From assembly GCA_030280995.1 (NCBI GenBank), contig JASXTE010000004.1, forward strand, positions 11,895,501 through 11,959,500: DNA of 64,000 nucleotides. The letters run 5' to 3'. This DNA comes from Hemileia vastatrix (lineage: Eukaryota; Basidiomycota; Pucciniomycetes; Pucciniales; Zaghouaniaceae). Both the position numbers and the translations under genes were made by a program. Positions within the stretch are counted from its first letter, which is position 1. Every line of letters begins with the position of its first letter. Of the stretch, positions 1-11,004 are shown piece after piece. A model generated the notes under the pieces. The model did no database searches, was not told the DNA's origin, and saw only the letters and a list, made by a program, of their open reading frames with translations.

Positions 1-372
1 AAGGGGTTGGCTTTTGGTTCGATGTTTTCTTTAGAATTAAATTATAAAACTTATTTATAGTTAATAGTGGTAAAACTGGAAGTTAAATCATTGTTATTGT
101 ACCTTTCCTTTTTCCCTCAATAATCATTTCTAAATTTAAATCTTTGATTTTTGAGTGTTACAACCCTTTGTGAGATTCTAAGAATATTAGTATTACATTT
201 AAATATATTAAGATTATTCTCAAATATAACTCCAAGCAGTAGCTCTTCCTTTGAGTCATTTTCAAATCACTTCCTCAAACAATTCTTCTGTGCTTTGAAG
301 AAGTCTCTAAACTTTATCCCTCATCTCATTTTCAAGACACCCTTGACTTTGTGCGTAGGTCATCCGGTGACA
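1..372 (+). repeat. 5' LTR of element A, 3' portion only
   Basis: Matches 7589-7961 with few differences and ends in GTGACA, the inverse of the TGTCAC that opens the 3' LTR. The first 430 or so bases of the LTR lie outside the window. Confidence 0.9.
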
Positions 373-447
373 GTAAAGTTTATTCTCTGTAGTTCTCATT
401 CTTCGCACTACTACGTCCTTTTTTCAGGTGTTTTCTAAATTCTTAAA

Positions 448-1635
448 ATGGCACCTGTTCAACGCACTCCTCCTATGGGAACTACTACCAGGGCTCGCGC
501 CAGAGGCAGGCCAACAGCCACACGGCCTGTTTTCCGCACTCACTCCCTGAAACCTCTTGAACTTAGGGAAGGGAAACATTCAGTCCAATCTGTAGAGGAC
601 ATTCCACAAGATTTTGATGATTCTAGTGATGATGAAGAAAGAGAGGATACAATGCACAAGGCACCATCTGCTCCTGCTACACACCCTTCTGGTCAACCTT
701 TGAAACCTGGACCATATAATTTACTGGAAGACTTCATGAGGCTTTTCATGAAGACCCTTTTAAATCCAACATCTTTAGAGGGATCAAAATTTAAAACTCC
801 TTCCATGAAATCTACTGATAAATTTGATGGGGAACATCCAGACAGATTGCGACCCTTCTTGAAAACATGCAAGCTCCTGTTCCATAATGACCCTCCAACC
901 TTTAATAACAACCAATCGAAGGTTGTTTACGCTTCTTCATTCCTAGACGGAAAGTCAGCAAGGTGGTTCAAACCTTATTTTCTCATGCTCTCTTCAACAG
1001 AGACCCACTTACTCATAAATAATTGGGAAAAGTTTGAAGACCAACTTTTTACATTGTTTGGTGACCCTAGAAAAACTGACAAAGCAGAAATTGAACTGGA
1101 TTTCCTCTGCATGAGTGATAATGGTAAAACTTCTGAATACATTTCGAACTTCAGAGCACTTCAAACTCGAGTAGGTTGGAATGATGCTGCCCTCAAGTAT
1201 CATATCAAAAAGGGACTTCCTTTGAGGATTCTGTATCAATTAAATCTTCATGGTCAAAAGATGACTACTTTAATGGATTTGATGGATCGAACCCTCAAAC
1301 TCAATGGCGTTTACCAAGGACGACCACAACATTGTTGATACGCCAAAAAATCTCAAGGCCTAAATTTTAAATTGGGACCTTCTTCACACCCACGGCCAAC
1401 TCAATCCTCCTTGACTCATTCCAAACCAAATAAGGGAAAGGACAAACCTTGACCAAAAAGCTCAACCCCAGGCAATATCAGTAAAGTACTGGATCCTAAA
1501 GGGGAACTTAAAGAAGCTGAGAGGAAGAGACGAGCAGATAATGGGTTATGTATGTATTGTGGGGGTAAGCACAAGCTAGAAGATTGTGTAAAGTTTAAAG
1601 AAAGAGAAGGTGCTAGTTCGAAGTCAAAAAACTAG
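448..1635 (+). pseudogene. gag: gag of element A, two in-frame stops
   Basis: Structural capsid/nucleocapsid polyprotein of the retrotransposon. It begins MAPVQRTPP and is 395 codons long, exactly the length of the element B gag. A basic, Arg-rich N-terminus is followed by an acidic stretch, then a retrotransposon gag capsid domain (about residues 120-260, with the RWF motif), and ends in a zinc knuckle CMYCGGKHKLEDC (CX2CX3HX4C, near residue 370). Stops at 1336 and 1450 are both TGA where element B has CGA. The reading frame is otherwise intact and ends at TAG 1633-1635, directly after a slippery heptamer. Confidence 0.85.
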
Positions 1636-1669
1636 TAGATAGTTAACTTGTGTGCAAAGCAAACTATCT
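1626..1669 (+). promoter_or_regulatory. -1 ribosomal frameshift site, element A
   Basis: A_AAA_AAC (1626-1632) sits in the gag frame directly before the gag TAG. Slipping back one base enters the pol frame. A hairpin follows: AGATAGTT (1637-1644) pairs with AACTATCT (1662-1669). The same arrangement is kept in element B. In this copy the pol frame has since gained a TAA at 1642. Confidence 0.65.
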
Positions 1670-3754
1670 CATCTCTTCCAGTGCACAAAACCTCCATTTC
1701 TTAAGGACTGGAGTTGCCTTAAACCGCTTGAGATTCATTCTTTTTAAGGAGGATACCCCCTTCAGTTGTCTCATAGACTCTGGAGCTTCAATTTCTTTTG
1801 TCAGTTTATCTTTTGTTGAGAAGTTACAACTGAAATTTACAGATATCTATCGAACTCCAATTTATTTGGTTGGGAACCCAAATATTGGGTAAGTAAGAAA
1901 GTTTTATGGGTTTTCAACTTTCCAAACTTTCCCCCTTGCAAGTGGGAATTATCAGTCTTGGACGCCCAAAGAATGGAAGATACCATCCTTGGCCATGACT
2001 TTTTAACCCATTGGAATCCTTAAATTGATTGGTCACGGGGATTGATCACCCCACGAACTAAGTATATTTCTGATTCTTCAATGCAGGTCAATAGGGAGTT
2101 AAACAACCCGCCTGAAAATTTCCTGCTAGATGACTTGCAAGAATCTGATCTTTCTCTAAATGAGCAATTGGCTAACCCTTCTAGCTCGATGACTTCACTC
2201 AAAGAGGAATTAAATTGCCTCGAAGTAATCAAATTATGCTCTCTCAATTCTGGTTTTCTCTCAACAGATTCTCTCGAAGATGATGAGGACAACCAAACCA
2301 ACATTGAAGCCATTAAATCAACTCTACCGGAAATCTATCACGATTTCCTTGATGTTTTCACAATCTGCAAGGCCAATAAGTTACCACCTCATCAACCCTA
2401 CAACCATAAAATAGAGTTAATAGGTCCAATACCTCCGGCAGGTCCTGTCTATTCTTTGTTGAAGGATGAATCTCAAGTTCTTTGAGACTACATTGCAGAG
2501 AATGTAGCTAAAGGTTTCATCAGAGCCAGAAAATCTCCAACCTGCTCCCATGTTCTTTTTGTAAAGAAAAAGGATGGTAGCCTTAGGTTGTGTGTTGACT
2601 ATAGAAAGCTCAACACAGTCACTAAGAAGAATGCATATCCTGCTCCTCCTATTTCATTTCTTCTTACCCTTTTCAATGCTGCTAATTTATTTTCTAAAAT
2701 TGATCTTAGAGGCACTTATAATCTTATTCGCATTGCTGAAGGTCATGAACCACTGACTGCAATGCGCACTAGATTTGGTAGTTTTGAATATTTAGTCATG
2801 CCTTTTGGATTGTGTAATGCACCATCTACTTTTCAAACCTTTGTTAATGACATCTTTCAAAATGTTGTCAAACAATTTTTTGTTGTCTATTTAGATGATA
2901 TTTTAATTTTCTCAAAGACACTAGATGAACATATTCATCATGTTCGACAGGTTCTAAATCGACTTCAAGATCACGGTCTCTATGCCAAGCACAATAAATG
3001 TGAATTCCATCTTAAATCAATTGATTTTTTAGGTTTTACGTTGTCCACTGATGGTTTAGTCATGGACGACAAAAAGGTCCAAAAAGTCCTGGAATGGCCT
3101 GAGCCCAAAACCGTTAAATCCCTACAAGGATTTTTGGGTTTTGCCAATTTCTATAGAAGATTTATTAAAGATTACTCTAAAACTATTTCCAATCTTACTT
3201 CTCTTCTTAGAAAAGATATTTCTTTTGTTTTTACTTCTACAGCACAAAAGGAATTCAAAGCATTGAATACTTCATTCACCACAGCTCCAATTCTTTGACA
3301 CTTTGATCCTTCTGCTTTGACAATAGTTGAGACAGATGCGAGCGATTATGCTATCGCAGAGGTCATTTATCAATTAAATCCTGAAAAAAAATTGTTTCAT
3401 CCTGTTGCCTTTGAGTCACACAAACTCATTGCGGCAGAATTAAATTATGAAATTCATGACAAAGAGCTTTTAGATATTATTCATTGTCTTAAAAAATGGC
3501 GCTCTTTTCTTCTCAGCCTAGATAGTCCTTTTCAAATTTTAACAGACCATAATGCTTTGAAATACTTTATGTCTTCCAAAGTGTTAACCAGGTGTCAATC
3601 CAGGTGGGCTGAATTTCTGTCTGAATTTCCTTTTTCTATTTCCTATTGCCCAGGTAAGAACTGCATTGTCCCAGATATCTTGTCACGTCGGGACAATGTT
3701 TACCCACAGCAGGGGGACACATTTGCTGAAAAGAACCCAGCAAATGTGAAATAA
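1633..3754 (+). pseudogene. pol: pol of element A: protease, RT, RNase H
   Basis: Decayed enzymatic half of pol. The aspartic protease active site reads CLIDSGASISF (about 1770-1800). Reverse transcriptase follows with the catalytic box YLDDILIF (about 2888-2912), then RNase H beginning TDASDYAIAEV (about 3332) and ending in the tether region before 3754. Frameshifts and stops fall between protease and RT (for example TGA at 2483 and 3296). Most stops are CGA-to-TGA or CGG-to-TGA changes against element B (23426-25573). The TAA at 3752 is TGA in element B, so the ancestor probably had CGA there and read through into integrase. Confidence 0.85.
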
Positions 3755-5256
3755 ATTTTCAACAAATCAATTTTAACAACTCATCAACTTAATTTGATGA
3801 AAATTCAATCTTTTCAAAATCCACTATTCAACATCCTCGAAGCTCAGTCAAAAGACATTTATTGTTTAGGGTTAAAAAACAAAATACTCTCGAAGCAAGG
3901 GGCCAAACGATTAAGTATTGAATTAGGTCTATTAGTTTTCAAAGGTAGAGTAGTCATACCTGACAACAATGAAATAAAATTATGGATTTTCAATAGTCGA
4001 CATGATTCTCCATTAGATGGTCATTTTGGGGTTGATAGAACCTACCATTTAATAGGGAGGGATTTCTTCTGACCAGGAATGACCAGAGAAATCAAGCCCT
4101 ATATAAGAGCTTGTTACCAATGTAATAGAAATAAGGCTCCCTGTCACCGGAAGCATGGGTTGCTTCAACCACTTCCTATTCCCTCTAAACCTTGGGAATC
4201 TTTATCGATTGATTTCATTTCTCAACTTTCTCTTTCTAATAATTTTGATGCTATATTAGTAATAGTAGATAGATTTTCAAAAATGTCTATTTTCATTAAA
4301 ACCACTACTACTACTACAGCAGAAGATTTGTCAAAATTGTTTCTAGAATATGCATTTTCCAAACATGGCTTACCTAATGATATTATTTCAAATAGAGGCT
4401 TGTTGTTTGTATCCAAATTCTGGACTTGCTTGTGTCAAAAACTTAATATCACAAGGAATCTCTCCACGGCCTATCATCCTAAAACCGATGGGCAAACGGA
4501 AAGGGTCAACCAAATCCTCAAACAACACCTTCGAATGTATGTCAGCTACCAACAAAATGATTGGACCACATGGTTACCATTGGTCGAATTTGCTTATAAT
4601 AACTCAACTCATTCTTTGACACAACAATCTCCTTTCAAAACTGTCTATGGAAGACATCCTCGATTCAACTCAATCCATGTAGGAACTAATCATCCTGTGG
4701 AACATTATCTTCGAACCATATCACAACTCCAAGAAGAACTTAAATCAAATTTCGAATTAGCAATTCTAAGGTACAAGGAAAAGGCCGACAAACATTGACA
4801 ATCTGCTCCTCTCTTTAAACCAGGTGACATAGTATGGCTCGACGCACAAAACATTTGAACAACTCAAAAATCAAAGAAACTAGCCAAAAGGCACTTGGGA
4901 CCATTCAAAATCAACTCTGAAGTCTCTAAAACTTCATTTTGACTCATGCTATCTCCTAAATGGCAGGCTATTCACCCCGTTTTACATGTATCTCTCCTGG
5001 AACTGGCTCAAGAAACATACCCGGGCAGGAACCAACCTCCTCCGGAACCAGACAAGTAGAAGACCATCTAGAGTGGGAAGTAAGCTGTATCCTTGATTCA
5101 AGAATGCACAAGTGGAAACTTCAATACCTCGTGGAATTGGAAGGCTTCCTTGATGACTCAGACAAAACATCCTGGGAACCAGCCATCAATGTTTCTAATG
5201 CCCCTGAACTCCTAAAATATTTTCATCTTAAATATCCTTTAAAACCAAAACCTTAA
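3755..5256 (+). pseudogene. pol: pol of element A: integrase and chromodomain
   Basis: In the same frame as RNase H beyond the stop at 3752. It holds an HHCC zinc domain (RHDSPLDGHFG to CYQCNRNKAPC) and a DDE integrase core (IDFISQLS, then IISNRGLL in which the second Asp is Asn, then TDGQTERVNQ with the catalytic Glu). A chromodomain-like C-terminus lies at about 5070-5240 (KWKLQYLVELEGF, SWEPA), which places the element among the chromoviruses. Stops include TGG-to-TGA at 4070 (after FF) and CGA-type TGA near 4796 and 4856. Element B has lost this part, so there is no local intact reference. Confidence 0.85.
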
Positions 5257-6128
5257 AACTCTCTTTTATTTTTTTTTCTTTCCTCCTCTCTTTTTTCTTT
5301 TCTCTCTCTTTTCTTTCTTCTCTTTAAAATCTAAAACATCTTTACTTCTAAAAAATTCCTTATTTTTTGTTTTCTTTTTCTTCTTTCTTTTTTTTTCTTT
5401 TCAAAAGTTTTTCAACCTTTTTTAAAATAAATAAATAAAATTAAAATAAAATTAAATTAAATTAAATTAAATTGAAATAAAACAAATAAAATTTAAAATT
5501 CCTAAAAACCTTTTAAAATTTCTTTAAAATTTCCCTTTCTTTTCTTTTCAATTTTCTATATACATTCTTTCCTTAAAAATTCATTTCTTCAAACTATCAA
5601 AAATTTTCACAAACGAAACACAACAATCTTTCTTGAACTTCACTTCAACCTCTAAATCTCTCTTTCAAAAATTCTTCAAACAAATTACTTCTTTCTTTCA
5701 AATTCTTTTTTCAAAATTATTTCTTCTCTTCTCTTCTTTCTTTCTTTTCAAATAACCAAAATTCCTCAAAAAACTTCAATAAATAAATTTTCACAAATAA
5801 AATTTTTTTCCTCTCTCATTAAATTTTCATTTCCAAATTGTTTCAATTAACAATTTTTTTTTCTTCTTCTTCTTATTTAAAATTTTTTTCTTTCTTTTCA
5901 AAACTTAAAACTAAAATTTTTCTCAATTAAATATTTTTTCTCTCTTTTCAAATTTTCAAAACAAAAAACTGCATTTAAATATTCTTTCTTTCTTTCTCTT
6001 TTTCTCTCAAAATCTCATAAAATAAATATTAAAATTTCAATCAAAACAACAAAATAAAATAAATAAATATACAAATTGTTTTCTACTTTTCTTTTCCTTT
6101 TTCTTTCTTTTTTCTCCTGTATTTTCAC
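5257..6128. other. Pyrimidine-rich spacer of element A
   Basis: Long runs of T and TC/TTC on the plus strand with AT-rich interruptions and no coding signal. It lies between the chromodomain and the antisense gene, and may be the 3' flank of both transcripts. Confidence 0.5.
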
Positions 6129-7054
6129 TCAAACCAATTTCTTCATTTTCTCCAGAATCAACCTTATTTCCTTCCTGCATTTCTCAAAAACCTCATCCTC
6201 TCCTACCGGTACTACTTCCCCAATCTCCAGCACTTGTTCAGCCATGTCGAAGGAGGCAGCATTGATAATCTTGTAGACATCGCCACTTTACTCTTCAATG
6301 AACCTAGTTTGTCGACCATACCTGGTCAAGAGTTTCTTCATTGTCCTCCCTCAAGGCAATCACTGGTAAAGTTTCTTCAACTGGGATCAAAGGCGCTGCT
6401 TCCATATAGTGGCTTCCACAAGAAGAGCTCCCACACTCAAGGCTTCTGCGATGACATCTGAATTCTAAAACATACAGTCATCAGTAAAAAAAATAAAAAA
6501 AAATCTTTTAAAGAAATAAAAGGGAAGACTTACTTCGAAAACTGGATCAGCCTCTAGAAATAATCTTGATGTGACTTCCACTGTAACTTCCTTTTCTTCA
6601 TTGTCATCTTTGATGATCATCCGCCTCGAGATGGGGACTTCCTCCTCATCTTCCTCCACCAATTCATCCACCTCCTCATCCACCCTTGTCTTTTACCTGT
6701 GGCTTGGGTTACCCAGGTTGCCACGGTATCCTCAATCTCCTTGTCAACACCTTCCGACTGATTGTCCCCGTCTGACACATCCCATATATCTTTGACCACT
6801 TCTTTGGTCTTCAGTATTATCCAGTATTTAGTTTTGGTAAACCGTTTTTTGATGTTTGAAAGGGCATTGCACGTCACCCGTCTCCATCGGCAAAACTTGC
6901 ATTTCTGGCAAGGACCCCATGTGGCCCTGCTCTCTACGCAGAAATACTCCATTGACTCACAGGCCGTGCAGGCTTGGGAGTATTGTCAGGTAATGAGCCC
7001 CCCATCTACTTTGGGGTGAGGAGGCATGGGAGTTGGAGTAGGACAATTTGACAT
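6129..7054 (-). pseudogene. Antisense Cys-cluster gene carried by element A (decayed)
   Basis: Read on the minus strand, opposite to gag-pol. An ATG at 7054 starts MSNCPTPTPMPPHPK. After one TGA (CGA-type) comes a cluster CTACESMEYFC followed by CQKCKFCRWRRVTC, that is CX2CX6CX9CX2CX2CX6C, close to the spacing of fungal Zn(II)2Cys6 DNA-binding clusters. A basic stretch and a strongly acidic region follow. An intron with donor GTAAGT at 6533 and acceptor TTTTAG at 6465 (69 nt) lies in the acidic part. Downstream coding-like sequence (SFDMAEQVLEIGEVV, ending RLILEKMKKLV) reaches a TGA at 6129, with at least two frameshifts on the way. Function unknown. A DNA- or RNA-binding accessory protein of the retrotransposon is inference. 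Confidence 0.55.
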
Positions 7055-7152
7055 TATAATTAAAAATAATAATCAAGAGATAAATAGAGGGAAATTAGTG
7101 TGGGAAGTATATGTCTCATGCTCAATGGAGCTCACATTTTATTTCTGGGCAT

Positions 7153-7961
7153 CTGTCACAAGCCACGTGACACTTGAGGCAAAAGCAGCTCATTATATCA
7201 ATAAAACAGAGGTCTAAATCCATACTTGAAGCGCAGAAAGCGATTCTAACTAGCAACGGCAACTTCCCTTTGTGTACTCACTATTCAACTGCGCTAATCT
7301 AAACTTTATATCTAAATTATTCTATTCTCAAAAGTGTGTTTAGGATTTTCTTTGATAAGCGATGCACAGCGCAATAGTCAATGCAATATTCCACTAAAAG
7401 GTTTATTAAATATCTGTGGGTTATTAAAAAGGGGTAGTGAGCATGAATGGAGTGAGTAGCAGAGGATTAAGGGTTTAACGGATGTTAGTGAGGAGGGTCC
7501 AGGCGTAACGGGTGTAATTTTGGTGGTCTGTGGTGTGCAGAATGATGGATGGGTATGAGGTCAATGTGAGGAGGATTAATAGATATAAAAGGGGTTGGAT
7601 TCTGGTTTGATGTTTTCTTTAGAATTAAATTATAAAACGTATTTATAGTTTAGAGTGGTAAAACTGGAAGTTAAATCATTGTTATTGTACATTTCCTTTT
7701 TCCCTCAATAATCATTTCTAAATTTAAATCTTTGATTGTTGAGTGTTAAAACCCTTTGTGAGATTCTAAGAATATTAGTATTACATTTAAATATATTAAG
7801 ATTCTTCTCGAATATAACTCAAAGCAGTAGCTCTTCCTTTGAGTCATCTTTGAATCACTTCCTCGAACAATTCCTCTGTGCTTTGAAGAAGTCACTAAAC
7901 TTTATCCCTCATCTCATTTTCAGGAACACCCTCAAACTTGTGCGTAGGTTGTCTGGTGACA
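7153..7961 (+). repeat. 3' LTR of element A
   Basis: 809 bp, begins TGTCACAAGCCACGTGACAC and ends GTGACA. Its last 370 bp repeat the window start. Element C sequence resumes right after it (CAGGTAAGGTGG, compare CAGGCAAGGTGG at 34289 in element D). Confidence 0.9.
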
Positions 7962-8850
7962 CAGGTAAGGTGGGAAGGCCAAAGAGCAGCTCTCAGGTCC
8001 AACCAAAGCCTAAGGCTTCTAAGGCGGATCCTAAGCTGGGTGCAGCAAGGAGGAGCTGTACAAGATGCAGAAGGGGGTTGCTAATATGGGCCCCCCTAGC
8101 TTTGGAGCATTGGACCTGAATGGCAAGCCAATGCCTATGGATGTGGATTCTGACTCTGAGGAGGAAGTTCCGTTGGCTTCATTGCCAAGGCCCGCCAGAG
8201 TTAGAGGTTCTGGTGAGGGATCTGGTTTGATTCCTGTAGATGGAAAATCTGTTGGTGGTTCTGGTCCTCAGGAAAATTCTAGGGCCAAGGTAGTGAAGCC
8301 AAGGGCTCACTTTGAGAGGCCAGTAGTTTTTGGCCAATCTAATGTTATGGACTCTGTTCTGGATAGGATGAACCAGGGTCAGGGTTCTCTTACTTATGGG
8401 GAGTTATATACTATCAGTCCTTGATTGGCTGATAGACAAAAGAATTAGTTGAGCAGAAAAAGAGTGTCTTCTGGGGAAGTAGAATACATATGTGATTCTG
8501 CTGAGAAGTTTGGAGAGGGGTTGGAAACTCATTTTTCTGCTCCTCTGGGATATGTCAACGTCACCATGAATGGCAGGGAGGCTAGGGCATTGGTGTATTC
8601 AGGTTCTCAGATTAACCTGATTTCTTTGTTTGAGGCTACTCATTTGGGCCTCCCCATCAAAACTGGTATTGGTGGAAATTTGAGAGGTATAGGTGGCCAT
8701 GTAACGGAGTTGATGGGAACCTCTGAATTTATTAAGTTGGATGTTGGTAAAGCCTCTGGAAAGGCTCATTTTTACATTGCTAAAGGTAATGTAAAATCAG
8801 TTTTGGGTGGGCCATTCTTGATGGATTTCAAGGCAAGAATTGGTTATTGA
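7962..8850 (+). pseudogene. gag C-terminus and protease of element C
   Basis: Corresponds to 34289-35168 of element D. It includes the linker with PMPMDVDSDSEEE and a retropepsin-like domain. The protease active-site triplet reads YSG (VYSGSQINLIS, about 8593) where element D has DSG, so the catalytic Asp is lost by a GAT-to-TAT change. Stops occur at 8422 (TGA) and 8445 (TAG). Non-functional. Confidence 0.8.
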
Positions 8851-9579
8851 TTTGACATGGGAAATAGTTTGGAGTTGACTGGTGAAGACGAGAGGAGGCT
8901 TCACATGAGGCTGTCATCTCCTGGATATGATGGTTGGGAACTAGGCCTGGTTTGTTGTCCATGTGTCAATGCATGGATTGTTGCAGGAGGAGAAAAGAAG
9001 TGGGTGTTGCCTCAGGATTTTTGGAGTGTGGCGCAGGCTCTAGTGAGAGTATGTCTTTTTTAGAATGATGAGGGCTTATCACCCAAGTGCTACAACCTCT
9101 CCCCAAGATTAGGAAATCCCAGGTTGTATTAGGTCAGCTCCCTTGGAGATATACCAAGTGGATTTTCAACTTTGTCTTTTTAATGTTTCTTTTATCTGAA
9201 AGTATCCTTCAAGTTTTTTATCAAATCTCTGTTCTTTTTCAAGATTTTCAATTAATTTTAATTCAATTTCAAAAAGGAAAATGGGTTATATATCTTTATT
9301 GAAAGATATGTGGAAAATTTTTGGAGTGGTGAGATTGGGGTCTAAAAGTAAGTCCTCCCAATTGTGCACTGCTAGGGTTTCTTTTACACCTTTCAAAAAC
9401 ATTACCTTGGTCATGTCTGTGAGAATTGGGGAAACCCCTGGTTATTTTTGTAGGCAAGAAGAAAACCTGAGAAAAGAAAATTAAATATTCAAGATAATTA
9501 AAGAGAATCAAGAAAAAAATCTGAAGATAATGAAGAAAAAGATTCAAAATATTTTAATGAAGATCAGCAAGATCTAGTG

Positions 9580-9745
9580 TTGGGCCTCCAGCAAGAGGTT
9601 AAACTGCACGAATTTTTGAAGAATAAAGATCAGCAAGATCTTGTTTTGGGCCTCCAGCAAGAGGTTAAACTGCATAAAATTTTGAAGAATGAAGATCAGC
9701 AAGATCCTGTTTTGGGCCTCCTGAATGAGGATAAACTGCATTGTT
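9580..9745 (+). repeat. In-frame 72-bp tandem repeat in the element C linker
   Basis: About 2.3 copies of a 24-residue unit around VLGLQQEVKLH..LKN.DQQD, ending in a diverged GLLNEDKLH copy. Element D has one full unit fewer at 35920-36010, so copy number varies between family members. Confidence 0.8.
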
Positions 9746-10765
9746 GTAGAAGATGTGATTCTGAAGATGAATCAAGATTTGAACATTTAGTAGATGGAAG
9801 TGAAGATGGAGATGTGGGATTGCGGAAAAGCTTTGGAGTGGTGAGATTGGGGAGTAAAAGTAAGTACTCCCAATTGTGCGCTGCTAGGGTTTCTTCTACA
9901 CCTTTCAAAAACATTACCTTGGCCACACATGTGAGCAATGGGGAAAACCTTGATTTTTGTTCCAGGTTTGGTGGAGAAGACGTCCTGAAGATTCCTCAAG
10001 TTGATGGTAGAGCCGCAAAGTATAAGAAGGTGGAACATAAGATTAGGCCTGTCAATGAGCCTATGCCTGTAGGTTTGAATCCTCCATTGAAGAGACCTCC
10101 ATTGTCAAGAGATCCGTTGTGTACTCCTCTGGTGAAGAATCTTTCTGATTTTGAGGAAACTGCTAGAGTGACAATGGAAAGGTTGAGGGCTGTAAATTTT
10201 GGTCCTGATGTTTGGTTGTCTGAGGAGGAAAAGAAGTGGTTGTTGCACATTATTTTTCTGAGGGAGAAGGTGGTGGCATTTGTTGAAGAGGAAAGGGGTG
10301 TGTTGAAACACTCTTATGGGGAACCTTACTTGAATCCTGTGCTTTGTCATGAGCCTTGGCAAATCAAACCTATTCCAATCCCTGTTTCTATCCGGGATGA
10401 TTTTGTGGAGATAGTTAGGGAAAGAGTTAGGACTGGCTTGTATGAAAAATCAAATTCTAGTTACTCAAGTCCGGTTTTCTGTGTTAAAAAGCAGAATGGA
10501 AAGCTCAGGGTGGTACATGATCTTAGATCCCTGAATAGAGTTACTATTAAGGATTCAGGAATGCCTCCAAGTGCAGAAGACTTTGTGGAAGCCTTTTCTG
10601 GAAGGGTGTGTTATGGTTTGGGTGATATTATGGGTGGTTATGATGAAAGGGAACTTCCCCTGTTTCATGGCCACTTACAACATTTGAGACTCCTCTGGGA
10701 AGATTTCAGCTCACTATGTTGCCTCAGGGAGCAACTAATTCAGTAGCGGTTTATCAAGCACAAAT

Positions 10766-11004
10766 CACTACACAATATAGGGCTTGGACTTGCTAGCAAG
10801 TCCCCAACCTGAACTCAGACCGAACTCATACTATACTTGTACTGAACTCTACTTGAAGACCCACATAAAACTGTTCTGCTGAGTGGTTTTCATCCCTGAT
10901 TGTATGTTTCCTTTGTCAATAGCTCAATTTTTGTTCAATCTGTGGTGAATTTGAGTCCAAGGTTGCGGACTTGCTAACAAGTCCGCCCCCTGTATTGCAC
11001 AGTG
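10766..11004. mobile_element. CACTA-like MITE, 239 bp, TSD AAT
   Basis: Starts CACTACACAATATAGGG and ends TGTATTGCACAGTG, with terminal inverted repeats of about 45 bp that contain the palindrome GGACTTGCTAGCAAGTCC. It is flanked by AAT on both sides. Element D at 37035 shows the empty site (GCACAAATGGCTTGG), which proves a 3-bp target duplication. CACTG/A ends with a 3-bp duplication fit the CACTA (EnSpm/CMC) superfamily. No coding capacity. Confidence 0.85.

Larger units (their letters stand above)
1..7961 (+). mobile_element. Ty3/gypsy chromovirus, element A (5' end outside window)
   Basis: An LTR retrotransposon in plus orientation. The first 372 bases repeat almost exactly at 7589-7961, so the 5' LTR is cut by the window edge and the 3' LTR lies at 7153-7961. 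Internal order is gag, protease, RT, RNase H, integrase, chromodomain, then about 1.9 kb of non-pol sequence carrying an antisense gene. Many in-frame TGA codons stand where the related element B (23405-27604, minus) has CGA, so this copy is dead and CpG-decayed. On its right, sequence of element C resumes at 7962, so A inserted into C. Confidence 0.9.

Noticed and set aside
151..438. 95-codon plus-strand ORF at the window start
   Set aside because: It lies in the LTR and leader of element A and has no protein features.
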